Source: Barnesiella viscericola DSM 18177 (lineage in GTDB: Bacteria > Bacteroidota > Bacteroidia > Bacteroidales > Barnesiellaceae). From it: a stretch of 64,000 bases of DNA. The notes below the pieces were generated by a model, which saw only the letters and a list, made by a program, of their open reading frames with translations, did not search any database and was not told the origin of the DNA. Position 1 is the stretch's first letter. Each line of letters opens with the position of its first letter. Positions 18,100-28,356 of this stretch are shown one piece after another. A program made the translations under genes and the position numbers. The DNA is taken from contig NZ_CP007034.1 in the NCBI RefSeq assembly GCF_000512915.1, forward strand, positions 434,001-498,000. Direction: 5' to 3'.

Positions 18100-20235
18100 T
18101 TATTCGTCGAGAAGAATTTCAAGAATCTGGCAAGCGGCTTTGGCTACCGAGGTACCGGGACCGAATATGGCGGCCACACCGGCTTTGTAGAGGAAGTCAT
18201 AGTCTTGCGGGGGAATTACACCACCGGCAATCACCACGATGTCTTCGCGGCCCAACTTCTTCAACTCCTCGATAACCTGCGGAATCAAGGTCTTGTGACC
18301 GGCAGCCAGCGAAGATACACCCAACACGTGCACGTCGTTTTCGACGGCTTGGCGGGCAGCCTCGGCCGGAGTCTGGAACAACGGGCCCATATCTACGTCG
18401 AAACCGCAGTCGGCATAACCCGTAGCCACTACTTTGGCACCCCGGTCGTGACCGTCCTGACCCATCTTGGCAATCATGATACGCGGTTGACGACCTTCTT
18501 TCTTGGCAAATTTCTCGCACAATTCCGTTGCCCGAACGAAATCGGCATCTTGTTTGGTTTCTGATGAATACACGCCTGATATAGTTCTGATTACTGCTTT
18601 ATAACGTCCTACTACCTTTTCGCATGCATAAGAGATTTCGCCCAACGTAGCGCGTACCTTGGCGGCTTTGACGGCCAGGTCGAGCAGGTTGCCCTTCTTG
18701 GTCTCCACACACTCGGTGATGGCATCGAGGGCAGCCTTGACGGCATCGTTGTCGCGGTGCGATTTGAGGTACTGCAAGCGCTCGATTTGCTCTTTGCGCA
18801 CAGCCGTGTTGTCGACTTCGAGGATATCGATGGGAGCCTCTTTTTCGAGACGGTATTTGTTCACGCCCACGATGGTCTGTTTGCCCGAGTCGATACGAGC
18901 CTGCGTGCGTGCGGCAGCCTCCTCGATACGCAACTTGGGCAGACCGGTTTCGATAGCCTTGGCCATACCGCCCAGTTTCTCGATTTCCTGGATATGCTCC
19001 CACGCTTTGTGTGCGAGTTCGTTGGTCAGAGCCTCTACATAGTACGAACCGGCCCACGGGTCAATCTCCTTGGTGATGTAGGTCTCTTCCTGAATGTAGA
19101 TCTGAGTATTACGGGCGATACGTGCCGAGAAATCGGTAGGCAGTGCGATGGCCTCGTCGAGGGCGTTGGTGTGCAACGACTGGGTATGACCCAGAGCGGC
19201 CCCCATGGCTTCGATACAGGTACGACCCACATTGTTGAAGGGGTCTTGCTCGGTGAGTGACCAACCCGACGTTTGCGAGTGTGTGCGCAGAGCCAGCGAT
19301 TTGGGATTCTTGGGGTTGAACTGTTTCACAATCTTGGCCCACAACATACGGGCGGCACGCATCTTGGCAATCTCCATGAAGAAGTTCATGCCGATGGCCC
19401 AGAAGAACGACAACCGCGGCGCGAACGAGTCGATGTCCATACCGGCATTGATACCGGCACGCAGGTATTCGAGACCGTCGGCCAAGGTGTAGGCCAACTC
19501 GATGTCGGCCGTGGCTCCGGCCTCCTGCATGTGATAACCCGAAATCGAAATCGAGTTGAACTTGGGCATATACTGCGAGGTAAACTCGAAGATGTCGGCG
19601 ATGATTCGCATCGAGAATTCGGGCGGATAAATATAGGTGTTGCGCACCATGAACTCTTTGAGAATATCGTTCTGGATCGTACCGGCCATCTCTTCGAGTT
19701 TGGCACCCTGTTCCAGACCGGCGTTGATGTAGAATGCCAGGATAGGAAGCACGGCACCGTTCATGGTCATGGATACCGACATCTTGTTCAAGGGGATTCC
19801 GTCGAAGAGCACCTTCATGTCTTCGAGCGAGCAGATAGATACACCGGCTTTACCCACATCGCCTACCACACGCTCATGATCGGCATCGTAACCGCGGTGT
19901 GTGGGGAGGTCGAATGCAACCGACAGACCTTTCTGACCCGAGGCCAGGTTGCGACGATAGAATGCGTTGGATTCCTCGGCTGTGGAGAAACCGGCATACT
20001 GACGGATTGTCCAGGGGCGTATGGCATACATGCCGCTGTACGGGCCACGCAGGAAGGGAGGTATACCGGCTACGTAGTTGAGGTGTTCAAGACCTTCGAG
20101 GTCTTCTTTGGTATAAATGGGTTTAACGGGTATCTGTTCTGGCGTAATCCAGTTCTCACCCTCGCTGACCACTTTCCCTGCCGAGTGAGTGAAAGCGTCT
20201 TTTGTAATATCTATATTCTTAAAATTAGGTCTCAT
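18100..20235 (-). CDS. mutB: methylmalonyl-CoA mutase large (catalytic) subunit
   Basis: 711 residues from the ATG at 20235 ([15 protein letters not shown]); the in-frame extension upstream has no family match. With MutA it interconverts succinyl-CoA and (R)-methylmalonyl-CoA using adenosylcobalamin, on the propionate/succinate route. The TIM-barrel domain shows [20 protein letters not shown] and [20 protein letters not shown]; the C-terminal B12 domain has the base-off ligand motif DGHDRG (His596) in [18 protein letters not shown]. The gene follows mutA after 42 bases and ends at a hairpin. Length and motifs are canonical. Confidence 0.97.
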   Translation of the reverse strand: MRPNFKNIDITKDAFTHSAGKVVSEGENWITPEQIPVKPIYTKEDLEGLEHLNYVAGIPPFLRGPYSGMYAIRPWTIRQYAGFSTAEESNAFYRRNLASGQKGLSVAFDLPTHRGYDADHERVVGDVGKAGVSICSLEDMKVLFDGIPLNKMSVSMTMNGAVLPILAFYINAGLEQGAKLEEMAGTIQNDILKEFMVRNTYIYPPEFSMRIIADIFEFTSQYMPKFNSISISGYHMQEAGATADIELAYTLADGLEYLRAGINAGMDIDSFAPRLSFFWAIGMNFFMEIAKMRAARMLWAKIVKQFNPKNPKSLALRTHSQTSGWSLTEQDPFNNVGRTCIEAMGAALGHTQSLHTNALDEAIALPTDFSARIARNTQIYIQEETYITKEIDPWAGSYYVEALTNELAHKAWEHIQEIEKLGGMAKAIETGLPKLRIEEAAARTQARIDSGKQTIVGVNKYRLEKEAPIDILEVDNTAVRKEQIERLQYLKSHRDNDAVKAALDAITECVETKKGNLLDLAVKAAKVRATLGEISYACEKVVGRYKAVIRTISGVYSSETKQDADFVRATELCEKFAKKEGRQPRIMIAKMGQDGHDRGAKVVATGYADCGFDVDMGPLFQTPAEAARQAVENDVHVLGVSSLAAGHKTLIPQVIEELKKLGREDIVVIAGGVIPPQDYDFLYKAGVAAIFGPGTSVAKAACQILEILLDE

Positions 20236-20277
20236 TGTTTTTTTGTTTTTCTTGACGTGATACAAAATGGTACGACT

Positions 20278-22146
20278 TTAAATCGAGAGTTTCTCGTTAA
20301 ACGATCTCAGCGTATCGAGAACGTTGGAACGCACGTGGATAAACTCGGTAATACCCTGAGCTTTCAAATCGTCCATGCAGGCGGGGGCACCGGCTACGAC
20401 AAACAGGGCACGGCCGTCGAGCAGCTTGAAGGCCTCGGGGGCGTATTGTGCATATTCGTCGTCGCTCGAACAGAGTACCACGATATCGGCCTTGGCTTCG
20501 AGAGCGGCATCGATACCGGCCTGTACGGTTTCAAATCCGAGGTTGTCGATAATCTTGTATCCGGCACAAGCAAAGAAGTTGGCCGAGAATTGCGAACGGG
20601 CCAGACGCATGGCCAGGTTACCGATGGTGAGCATGAACACCGACGGACGTTTGCCCGAACGCTCGGTAGCCAAACGCAGAGCTTCAAAGTCGCTGGCGGC
20701 GCGTTTGGTATTCAGCACGGGGAATTCGGGTTCGCAATGGTGGTCGTCGTGTTTGCCACAACCGCAGCCGCAAGCCTCGCCTTTGGTAATCTTGTCGCCG
20801 GCCACTTCGTTGAAGTTGGGGTACTGGTTGGTACCCAGCAAAATCTCCTTGCGACGGGCTACATTGGTGTGACGGGTTTCGGCCGAAGCGTTTACCTGAT
20901 TTTGTACGAAGCCCTCTTTCACGGCTTTGTAGAAACCACCTTTGTCCTCAACTTCGAGGAAGAGTTTCCAGGCCTGCTCGGCAATCGAAACCGTGAGGGT
21001 CTCTACATAATACGAACCGGCACCCGGGTCGGTAATGCGGTTGATATGCGACTCCTCTTTCAGCAGCAGTTGCTGGTTGCGGGCCAAGCGCTCCGAAAAA
21101 TCATCGGGTTCCTTATAGGCCTTGTCAAAGGGAGTCGTGGTGATTGAATCTACACCGGCCAGGGCAGCCGACATGGTCTCGGTCTGCGAGCGGAGCAGAT
21201 TGACATAAGCGTCGAAAACGGTTTGGTTGAATTCCGAAGTCTGGGCATGAGCCTTCATCTTGCAGGCGCAATCGCAAGCCGGATTGTATTGTTTTACAAT
21301 CTGAGCCCACAACATGCGGGCTGCCCGGAATTTGGCCAATTCCATAAAGTAGTTGGACGAGATTCCGAAATTGAATTTGATTCGATTGGCCACCTCGTCG
21401 ACGGTCAAGCCCTTTTCAGTGAGGGCAGCCAGCCATTCGTTACCCCAGGCGAGGGCAAAGCCCAACTCCTGCGAAATGAACGAGCCGGCGTTGTTCAGCA
21501 TCACGGCATCGACAGCCAGCACTCTGAACAGGGGCAACTCTTTCACGGCGGCGATGATGGCAACAGCCTGATCGGCATAGTCGGCAAAATCGCGACCTTT
21601 GGTCAACATGCGCTTAAACGGATTGAAACGGATAGAACCCGAAATCTTGGTCAAATCGGCACCTGTCGTTTTGAGGTAGGCGGCTACCGTCTCGGCAAGT
21701 TTCACTGTGCTTTTCATGCAAGAGGAGAAGTTCAACTCGACTTTCTCCACATCGATACCATGCAGCAAAGTTCCCAGATTTTCCACCGAAATCAAATCTT
21801 TCGAGAGCTCGAATCCCAGCGACTCGACACCCTTCGTGAGGATATCCAAAGCCTTGGCATTGGCCTCCTTGACATCGGTCACTTTAATATCCTGACGCAC
21901 CAGCCAGTTGTTGTCGGTACGCGTACCCCGTACGTAGGGATATTCGCCGGGAAGCGAATCGGTCGTGTGCAGACCGGCAATGTCTTCGGCACGATACATG
22001 GGGTTTACATTAAACCCTTCGTTGGTCCTCCATACGAGTTTCTTGTCAAAATCAGCCCCTTTCAGGTCGGCAATGACCTTGTCTTTCCATTCTTGCGTGG
22101 AGACCGGCGGGAACTGGTCAAACAGTTTTTCTTTACTTTCTGCCAT
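20278..22146 (-). CDS. mutA: methylmalonyl-CoA mutase small subunit
   Basis: 622 residues. It pairs with MutB as the non-catalytic subunit: the barrel domain is recognisable (GSIRFNPFKRM, DPGAGSYYVETLTVSIAEQA) but the C-terminal cobalamin-like domain lacks the DxHxxG ligand motif, as is normal for MutA. Unusual is a Cys/His-rich segment, ACGCGCGKHDDHHC (Cys459-Cys471), in the linker between barrel and C-terminal domain, which looks able to bind metal. It is the first gene of the mutAB operon, with a -7 element at 22244-22251. Confidence 0.96.
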   Translation of the reverse strand: MAESKEKLFDQFPPVSTQEWKDKVIADLKGADFDKKLVWRTNEGFNVNPMYRAEDIAGLHTTDSLPGEYPYVRGTRTDNNWLVRQDIKVTDVKEANAKALDILTKGVESLGFELSKDLISVENLGTLLHGIDVEKVELNFSSCMKSTVKLAETVAAYLKTTGADLTKISGSIRFNPFKRMLTKGRDFADYADQAVAIIAAVKELPLFRVLAVDAVMLNNAGSFISQELGFALAWGNEWLAALTEKGLTVDEVANRIKFNFGISSNYFMELAKFRAARMLWAQIVKQYNPACDCACKMKAHAQTSEFNQTVFDAYVNLLRSQTETMSAALAGVDSITTTPFDKAYKEPDDFSERLARNQQLLLKEESHINRITDPGAGSYYVETLTVSIAEQAWKLFLEVEDKGGFYKAVKEGFVQNQVNASAETRHTNVARRKEILLGTNQYPNFNEVAGDKITKGEACGCGCGKHDDHHCEPEFPVLNTKRAASDFEALRLATERSGKRPSVFMLTIGNLAMRLARSQFSANFFACAGYKIIDNLGFETVQAGIDAALEAKADIVVLCSSDDEYAQYAPEAFKLLDGRALFVVAGAPACMDDLKAQGITEFIHVRSNVLDTLRSFNEKLSI

Positions 22147-22243
22147 AGTTGTTATTAGTTAAGTTGTTTAAGCCAAACTATTTTTTATTGGTTTATTTAT
22201 AAAATGTGTCAAGCACCAAATCTCTATGCCCGACAACCGAGAA

Positions 22244-22251
22244 CAAAAGTA
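22244..22251 (-). promoter_or_regulatory. -7 element for mutAB
   Basis: TACTTTTG on the minus strand, about 98 bases before the mutA ATG, giving a leader of ~90 bases. The 22147-22465 gap is AT-rich and separates mutA from the divergent HTH gene; no riboswitch fold was recognised. Confidence 0.55.
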
Positions 22252-22465
22252 GTATAAATAGTTTGAAATAAAGAATTTTTTCTGTAATTTTTATACCTGT
22301 CATTCCCCTCCCTGCAAAAGACTTTTCCACAAATAAGGGAGAGCTCTCGAACCCCTTTTGTATAAAGGGATTCGGGTAACCCGATTCTCATTTTTTTTGT
22401 ATATTAGTAACAGGCAACCTACCATAATAGGTTGTTCAGATTTAATCATTTACACATCGATCTAT

Positions 22466-22924
22466 ATGAATGAGGGTAAAAAACTGGTCTATTCTGGCGA
22501 TCTGCTGCGAAAATTTCTGCATCAGAAAAAGCTTACATACAAGGAAGCTGCCAAAGAACTGGGATTAGACAAGAATACCATAGGCAAGGCTGTAAGAGGT
22601 GGAAACATGAATATCAATGTGTTACTGAATATAGCCAACCACTGGAAAATTCCTATTACCAATTTCTTTACATGGGTCAATAATGAGGAGTGCGGAGAAT
22701 CCTATTTTATTAGTTCGGCCAAATATCAGGCATGGCAGGAAGATGAGGATTCAACTGTTTCCGAAGCCTCTAAAATCTATAAAAATATTAAAAATTCATC
22801 AATCGAAAAACCTGATTTGATTGCTTCCAAACGACAGGAAATCGAACTCCTGCAAGAGCTTATTCAAAACTATCAGAAGAGAATCGAGTTGCTCCAACAA
22901 GAGCTACAACATCAAGGACAGTAG
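22466..22924 (+). CDS. HTH DNA-binding protein with C-terminal coiled coil
   Basis: 152 residues from the ATG at 22466. Residues ~10-65 form a Cro/CI-like helix-turn-helix: LLRKFLHQKKLTYKEAAKEL, then LDKNTIGKAVRGGNMNINVL as the turn and recognition helix. The last ~35 residues (KRQEIELLQELIQNYQKRIE) form a heptad coiled coil that would dimerise it. The gene is more AT-rich than its neighbours, hinting at a different history. It is divergent from mutAB over a 319-base gap, so it could regulate that operon or itself; this is inference from position. The domain call is from the sequence pattern only. Confidence 0.72.
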   Translation: MNEGKKLVYSGDLLRKFLHQKKLTYKEAAKELGLDKNTIGKAVRGGNMNINVLLNIANHWKIPITNFFTWVNNEECGESYFISSAKYQAWQEDEDSTVSEASKIYKNIKNSSIEKPDLIASKRQEIELLQELIQNYQKRIELLQQELQHQGQ

Positions 22925-22941
22925 TCCCTACCCTACCATCT

Positions 22942-23628
22942 CTATTTCGTAAAATCGACCGGCGCTATTTTCCCCATCAACGACACGATTTGAGACTGAC
23001 GCCTTAACATATACCCCGAAGGTGCAGCCGAATTGAAACGTCGAGGATTGGGCAACGTAGCGGCAATAAGAGCGCATTGCGAGCGTGTGAGCCGGGATGC
23101 CGACTTGTGAAAGTGCTGCCGGGCTACCGACTCGACCCCATAGATGCCCCTGCCCGTCTCTATCGAGTTGAGATAGACCTCCATGATACGCTCTTTCCCC
23201 CAAAAGAGTTCGATGAGTACGGTAAAATAGGCTTCCAATCCTTTGCGCACATAGGAGTGACCGGGCCACAGAAATACGTTTTTGGCGGTCTGCTGCGTAA
23301 TGGTGCTGGCGCCGCGCGGACGCTTGCGGTGCTTGTTCTCCTCGATGACTTTCTTCAACTCCTCGAAGTCGAAACCGTGATGGGTCATGAACCGATTATC
23401 CTCGGAGGCTATTACCGCCATGGGCATATGGCGCGACATCTTTTCGATGGGGACCCACCGATGATGCCACTCGACCTTCTTGCCATCGGCCAACTGCTCG
23501 ACTGTCCGGATTACCATCAACGGGGTAACATACACGGGGATAAACCGGTACAGCAGCACAACGAAGACGGTCGACAGGAAGAAGAAGAGGACTATGCGTT
23601 TTGTCCAACGCCAAATGGTACGCATCAT
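22942..23628 (-). CDS. mtgA: monofunctional peptidoglycan glycosyltransferase
   Basis: 228 residues, GT51. One N-terminal membrane helix ([20 protein letters not shown]) anchors it to the inner membrane. It polymerises lipid II into glycan strands. The five conserved blocks are visible: the catalytic Glu in [13 protein letters not shown], then [56 protein letters not shown] and [14 protein letters not shown]. No transpeptidase domain follows, hence MtgA rather than a class A PBP. It is last in an operon after the 24485 gene and prmA (7-base gap). Confidence 0.95.
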   Translation of the reverse strand: MMRTIWRWTKRIVLFFFLSTVFVVLLYRFIPVYVTPLMVIRTVEQLADGKKVEWHHRWVPIEKMSRHMPMAVIASEDNRFMTHHGFDFEELKKVIEENKHRKRPRGASTITQQTAKNVFLWPGHSYVRKGLEAYFTVLIELFWGKERIMEVYLNSIETGRGIYGVESVARQHFHKSASRLTRSQCALIAATLPNPRRFNSAAPSGYMLRRQSQIVSLMGKIAPVDFTK

Positions 23629-23635
23629 AATTTCA

Positions 23636-24481
23636 TCAATCTTTTATACACTCGACCCGGGCCCATCGGTTTTTCTCGGCGTGACCGGCCAGGCGCAGCC
23701 CCAGCCGCTCGGCCTCGGCCTGTATCGCGGGAATGTCTTCCACATAAAATCCGCTCATGAACAACCGCGACCCGCTCTTCATGTGTGCGACGTAGGCATG
23801 CATGTCGGCCAACAGGATATTGCGGTTGATGTTGGCGAAGATAAAATCGAAGGTCTCCGGCTTCAACGCCTCGACACCACCCAGGCGCACCTCAATATCG
23901 GGCAGGTGATTCAACCGCACATTCTCCACGGCATTCTCGGTGGCAAACTCGTCGATGTCGACCGCCACAATAGGCGAAGCTCCTTTCATGCCGGCCAGTA
24001 TGGCCAACACAGCCGTACCACACCCCATGTCGAGTACCGAACGACCGGTGAAATCGGTAGCCAGTATGGCTTGCAGCATGAGGGTAGTCGTTTCGTGATG
24101 TCCAGTACCGAACGCCATCTTGGGGTCGATGAGTACATCGTAGCGGGCCTGAGGCACATCTTTGTGAAAGGTGCTGTGTATCACACATTCATCGCCCACG
24201 ACAATGGGCTTGAAGTAGTTCTTCTCCCACTCTTCGTTCCAGTCCTTCCCTGCCACGAAAGTGACTTGCCGAGAAAGTGAAACGCCGTCGAGGGGAAAGC
24301 GGTCCAACACGGCTTCAAGCTCTGCTTCGTCGTATTTTCCCTGCGGAACAAAAGCGGTCACCCCCTTCTCGTCGGGGACAAAACTTTCGTAACCGATTTC
24401 ACCCAGCATGGCAGCCAGCACATCGGTGACCACCTCGCTACACGGCTCTGCATCGAGCCGCACCTGCATATAGTCGTTCAT
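23636..24481 (-). CDS. prmA: ribosomal protein L11 methyltransferase
   Basis: 281 residues. PrmA trimethylates ribosomal protein L11 with S-adenosylmethionine. The substrate-binding N-terminal domain is followed by the class I methyltransferase fold: the family hallmark [18 protein letters not shown]-binding [15 protein letters not shown] and the [10 protein letters not shown] region. The gene starts three bases after the stop of the upstream TPR-like gene and precedes mtgA by 7 bases. Motifs and length are typical; the call is firm. Confidence 0.95.
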   Translation of the reverse strand: MNDYMQVRLDAEPCSEVVTDVLAAMLGEIGYESFVPDEKGVTAFVPQGKYDEAELEAVLDRFPLDGVSLSRQVTFVAGKDWNEEWEKNYFKPIVVGDECVIHSTFHKDVPQARYDVLIDPKMAFGTGHHETTTLMLQAILATDFTGRSVLDMGCGTAVLAILAGMKGASPIVAVDIDEFATENAVENVRLNHLPDIEVRLGGVEALKPETFDFIFANINRNILLADMHAYVAHMKSGSRLFMSGFYVEDIPAIQAEAERLGLRLAGHAEKNRWARVECIKD

Positions 24482-24484
24482 AGT

Positions 24485-25240
24485 TTATCGTTTCTCCCGC
24501 ATGGCTTTCTGAGCACGCGGATAGAGCACATCGCGCACAAAAGCATAACCGGGATATTTATTCATGATAGTTTTATACATGGACAACGCCTGTTCGTAGT
24601 GCTCATTTCGTTCGTTGACCACCCCGATGGTTACCAGCAACTGCACATAGAGCCAATGATGTGCATTGAGCGAAGCATTCTTCTCCATACTCTGACGGGC
24701 ATGCTGATAGCATTTCAACCCTTCGGCCTTATCGCCGCCAAACATACCAGGCATGTAGAAGAGTATGTTGCCATACAAGATAGAGACCCAACTGTCGTTG
24801 GGAGCGAGCTTGTAGGCCTCACGTGCCGAAGAGAGCATGGAGGGTGCCAACGTGGTCGCCTTCAAGGGGGAAAGAGCGATTTTAAGACCCAGCAAATTGG
24901 CATACAGGGCCTTGAATCGGGCATCTTGCGGATATAGCTTCTGATATTTTTCCGAGAGAGCCAATGCGGTTTTCAGATAGTTCTGCGCCTCGGTTTTCCG
25001 CTTTTTGTCGACCAGATGGCCCACCAGTCCGTAATAACCGCACAAGATTTCATGACGACCGTCGAGGGTCGCACACGACTTGTCGGCACTCATCTGTGTC
25101 AAGACGGCGCCCCACTGCGGAATCTTCTGCTCGATAAACAGGTCATACAACTTCTCGCGATAGTCAGCGAGCGAAGCTCCCCTCACGGGCAATTGTGCAA
25201 AAGCCACGCAAAGGAGCAGCAGACATACGATTCGTTTCAT
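24485..25240 (-). CDS. exported TPR-like protein, unknown function
   Basis: 251 residues from the ATG at 25240, preceded by a strong ribosome site (AGAGGAGG, 6 bases away); a TTG 39 bases upstream is in frame but less likely. A signal peptide (MKRIVCLLLLCVAFAQLPVRG) points to the periplasm. The rest is helical, with repeats resembling TPRs: LKTALALSEKYQKLYPQDAR, AREAYKLAPNDSWVSILYGN, EQALSMYKTIMNKYPGYAF. It is first in a unit with prmA and mtgA, reached from the -7 element at 25266-25273. A scaffold in envelope biogenesis is possible but unproven. Confidence 0.7.
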   Translation of the reverse strand: MKRIVCLLLLCVAFAQLPVRGASLADYREKLYDLFIEQKIPQWGAVLTQMSADKSCATLDGRHEILCGYYGLVGHLVDKKRKTEAQNYLKTALALSEKYQKLYPQDARFKALYANLLGLKIALSPLKATTLAPSMLSSAREAYKLAPNDSWVSILYGNILFYMPGMFGGDKAEGLKCYQHARQSMEKNASLNAHHWLYVQLLVTIGVVNERNEHYEQALSMYKTIMNKYPGYAFVRDVLYPRAQKAMREKR

Positions 25241-25265
25241 AATTAATCCTCCTCTGTACGAGGGT

Positions 25266-25273
25266 GCAAAGAT
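25266..25273 (-). promoter_or_regulatory. -7 element for the 25240 gene, prmA and mtgA
   Basis: TATCTTTG on the minus strand, 26 bases before the ATG at 25240. Confidence 0.6.
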
Positions 25274-25351
25274 AGGCAATAAAACCCGAAAGTGAATATC
25301 CTGCGGAGCAAAAATAGGGTTTGCCTCCCTACCCGACTGCTCGAAAAGGCC

Positions 25352-27577
25352 TTAACGGGCATCGGTGATGCCATACATGAGCTGGTCGAGCAAGATGGGT
25401 ATATCGCTCGACGAGATACCGGCCGAGACGAGGTCGGGAATATCCTGCTTGAAGTTGGCCAGGAATTTGGCCGTATTGCCACCGTCGAGTTCGATGCTGC
25501 GCCGATAGTAGTCGATGGCCTGCCGGATATGCCCCAGCGAAAACTCTACATGCCCGGCATTGAGGTAGTCGAGGGCGGTGGGTTTCCCGGCCAGAATCTT
25601 CGCGTAATAGCGACGGGCCTGCTCCTTCTTCCCCACCAGGAACGAACACCAGGCAATCGGCTGCCAAGCCTTCCCGCCGTCGGGGTCGAGGTAGTCGACC
25701 TTGAAATAGTATTTCAACGCCTCTTCATAATCCTTCTGCTCGACATAGCAGTGGCCGATATTCATCTGCACCGACAGGTTATCGGGCTGTATCTTCTCGG
25801 CCCTGTGATAATACGAGAGGGCCATCTCGGGCTTCTTCAAATTGCGATAACAGGTTGCTATGCGGCGAATGGTCCAGAAGTTGTCGGGGGCAATAATCTC
25901 GGCTTTGAGGAAGGCTTCGAGGGCCTCGGCATATTCGCCCTGCTTCTGGTAACAGAAGCCAATCTTCTGGTACACCTCGGCGTCGGAGTGATAGGTAGCC
26001 GAGAGTCGTTCGAAGAGTTCGAGGGCCTCGTCGTAATATCCCCGACGAAAATAGTATTCGCCAATGAGTCGCAGGCTCTCCTGCCCGCTTAACAGCGGTT
26101 CCAGAACCGACACATGCAGCAGGTTGATGTGGCCGGCAAAGGGGTCGGTAAACTCCGAGCGGCGGATATAGAGCTTAAAGAAGCGGTAAAGGTCCTGGAT
26201 ATACCGGTTGGAGATGTTCTCGCGGCTCTTCTCCTTTTTCATCAGCTCCTCGTTGGCCATCTCCTGCATGGCAGCATTCTCGGCACCGAACTGGCCCATC
26301 ATCATCTGACGTTGCGACTCGGGCACCTGCGACAGACTCAGGCAGAACGAGTATTTGTCAGAGTTGCACAACAGGGCCGAAGCCGAGAGCATCTTCTTGA
26401 ACCGCTCACCCCCCTGGCCGTCCAACAACCCCGACAGCGCCGTGTGCTCGGGATTAAACGGCAGGAACCAGTTCTGTATCGACTGGAAGAAAGGGAAACT
26501 TTTCAGGTGCGAAAAGGTGCTCATGAAGACATCGGCACCCTCCATCTGCAAGTCGGTCAACTCCTTCAACTTGTCGGCAATACCGGTCTTGTCGAGCATA
26601 TCCTGCCACTCGGGATTCTCTTCGAGGGCATTGATGTCGTTCATCAAATCTTCCTGTTTGATTTTTTTGTAGAGCGACGGTCCCAGCTTCATCATCTCGG
26701 GCAGCAGCTCCTCGGTCATCTTGCGGGTAATCTTCTCGGTCTCCTGGGTCTTGATCAGTTGCAGAAAGACGGTGCGCACGTCGCCCTTGAAACGGGGCTC
26801 CTCACCCAGCGCATCGATACGGTGCTGCACCCGGGGGAAAAGCGACAGCCGCTCGCGATAGATATACATCACAATCAGTGCCGCACAGAGCGAGCGCATC
26901 TGTATCTCGGGCGACTCCTGCCGGTAGCCGTCGAGCAAGAGGAGCAACTTCTCCTCATCGAAACGGTGCAGCAGATTCAGCAACAGGGCCGAAATCAACA
27001 GCCCCACCAGGTCGTCGGGGAAACGGTTGGCATAGAGGGCATCGCGCAACGTGGCGTAGTCCTCTTCACGAGCCGGATAGTTGGTCCACACGTCCATAAA
27101 CAGGATACCGGCCTCCTCTTCCACCCGACGTTTCAACGATTTCAACTTGGCGGCGTCCTGCTCCTGCCCGCTCAACAGCGAGGCCAGCGAGAGGTCGTTG
27201 AGCGCCTGGTCGCAGCGGTCGCACTGCGAAGCTAGTGTCTCGTTGGCCCGACTGGCCGTCGCGTAACGTTTCCAGCCGTAATACTGGGTAGGCGACACGG
27301 GGGCCGCCAACTCGTCGGAGACCCGATCGGTGAGCGCATAGGCCGATACCACCAGGTGGTCGTAGATGCGCTTACGCTCGGGGTCCTCCACCCCGTCGAG
27401 CATGTATTGTATCATGTATTTATACGACGTCTCCATCTCGTTGAGCTTGTCACGGCTGAGCCAGTCTTGCAGTTCGGTAATCAGCACAGCCAGTTTGCCG
27501 AAGGCATCTTTCAAACGGCGCTCGGCCAACAAGGCGTATATCTCGTATTGTTGTTTGGCAATTTCGGTTGTAATCAT
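25352..27577 (-). CDS. large cytosolic TPR protein, unknown function
   Basis: 741 residues, no signal peptide. The N-terminal ~450 residues are helical with no motif I recognise, including a CDRC pair (QCDRCDQ) and a long helical stretch around QETEKITRKMTEELLPEM. The C-terminal ~220 residues hold about six TPR units, e.g. LIGEYYFRRGYYDEALELFE, QKIGFCYQKQGEYAEALEAF and MNIGHCYVEQKDYEEALKYY. A -7 element lies only 5 bases before the ATG, suggesting an mRNA with almost no leader. A protein-interaction role is inferred from the TPRs; function is otherwise unknown. Confidence 0.8.
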   Translation of the reverse strand: MITTEIAKQQYEIYALLAERRLKDAFGKLAVLITELQDWLSRDKLNEMETSYKYMIQYMLDGVEDPERKRIYDHLVVSAYALTDRVSDELAAPVSPTQYYGWKRYATASRANETLASQCDRCDQALNDLSLASLLSGQEQDAAKLKSLKRRVEEEAGILFMDVWTNYPAREEDYATLRDALYANRFPDDLVGLLISALLLNLLHRFDEEKLLLLLDGYRQESPEIQMRSLCAALIVMYIYRERLSLFPRVQHRIDALGEEPRFKGDVRTVFLQLIKTQETEKITRKMTEELLPEMMKLGPSLYKKIKQEDLMNDINALEENPEWQDMLDKTGIADKLKELTDLQMEGADVFMSTFSHLKSFPFFQSIQNWFLPFNPEHTALSGLLDGQGGERFKKMLSASALLCNSDKYSFCLSLSQVPESQRQMMMGQFGAENAAMQEMANEELMKKEKSRENISNRYIQDLYRFFKLYIRRSEFTDPFAGHINLLHVSVLEPLLSGQESLRLIGEYYFRRGYYDEALELFERLSATYHSDAEVYQKIGFCYQKQGEYAEALEAFLKAEIIAPDNFWTIRRIATCYRNLKKPEMALSYYHRAEKIQPDNLSVQMNIGHCYVEQKDYEEALKYYFKVDYLDPDGGKAWQPIAWCSFLVGKKEQARRYYAKILAGKPTALDYLNAGHVEFSLGHIRQAIDYYRRSIELDGGNTAKFLANFKQDIPDLVSAGISSSDIPILLDQLMYGITDAR

Positions 27578-27582
27578 CGGTG

Positions 27583-27590
27583 CAAATCTA
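27583..27590 (-). promoter_or_regulatory. -7 element almost touching the start codon
   Basis: TAGATTTG on the minus strand ends 5 bases before the ATG at 27577, so transcription would begin at or next to the start codon. Confidence 0.5.
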
Positions 27591-27769
27591 AACGGTAGTA
27601 AATTTACGGAGCTTTCTCCAATATAACAAACTTAGCCTGCAAATAGTGTGCCGCAAAAAGGTTATTTCGTTTTTACATTTTCAGGCCCCACGTTTTCCCG
27701 AAAATCGCCTGACGGCCTGCCATTTTTGCATCGGCGTCATCGCTCGCCAAGAATCTCGTCCGTCCAAAA

Positions 27770-27801
27770 TTTGTTTCTCCCCGGGCTTTGCACTATCTTT
27801 G
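27770..27801 (+). promoter_or_regulatory. Bacteroidetes-type promoter for DUF4293 gene
   Basis: TTTG (27770-27773), a 20-base spacer, then TATCTTTG (27794-27801): a full match to the -33/-7 consensus. Transcription should begin near 27808, ~45 bases before the ATG. Confidence 0.8.
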
Positions 27802-27852
27802 TCAACATCATGCAGCATTTTGCATGACTCAACCGATTTATACACCTATATT

Positions 27853-28356
27853 ATGATACAACGCATTCAATCGATTTATCTGCTGCTGGCCGCTGCATTG
27901 ATGGCCACGTTCCTCTTCTGTCCCATCGCCCAGTTCGATACTCCCGACGGGCTTTACAGTTTCACCGCGCAAGGGGTATCGACCGTCATGGCCGAGCCTG
28001 CCGCACAAGCTGCCGAAGCGGGTGCTACGATTGCACGCACCTCGGTATTCACACCCACATGGGGTGTATTTGCCCTGGGGACGATTATTGCCGTATTGTC
28101 GATTATCGCCATCTTCCTTTACAAAAACCGACCTACACAGGCCCGCATCTGCATGATCAACGCCTTCTTCCTGGTGACCTTCTACGTTGTCATCTTCCTG
28201 AGCGGTTATACCTTCCACGGCGACCTGGCTGCTACCCACACGTCGTGGACGGCCTACCTCATCATGCCTTTCGTCGCTCTCGTGCTTGATGTTCTGGCCT
28301 ACAAAGCCATCAACAAGGACGAGCAACTGGTGCGCAGCATGGACCGCATTCGCTAA
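27853..28356 (+). CDS. DUF4293 family membrane protein
   Basis: 167 residues from the ATG at 27853, after a full promoter; the longer frame to 27646 would begin before it. The start MIQRIQSIYLLLAAALMATF is the hallmark of DUF4293, a Bacteroidetes inner-membrane family of unknown role. Four membrane helices are visible: LLLAAALMATFLFC, FALGTIIAVLSIIAIFLY, INAFFLVTFYVVIFLSGY and YLIMPFVALVLDVLAY. The tail ([14 protein letters not shown]) is the typical cytoplasmic end. The gene is convergent with uvrA and overlaps its 3' end by four bases. Confidence 0.88.
   Translation: MIQRIQSIYLLLAAALMATFLFCPIAQFDTPDGLYSFTAQGVSTVMAEPAAQAAEAGATIARTSVFTPTWGVFALGTIIAVLSIIAIFLYKNRPTQARICMINAFFLVTFYVVIFLSGYTFHGDLAATHTSWTAYLIMPFVALVLDVLAYKAINKDEQLVRSMDRIR

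Noticed and set aside
19273-21147. A 624-codon open frame antisense to both mutB and mutA
   Set aside because: It crosses the boundary between two well-supported genes and shows no protein features.
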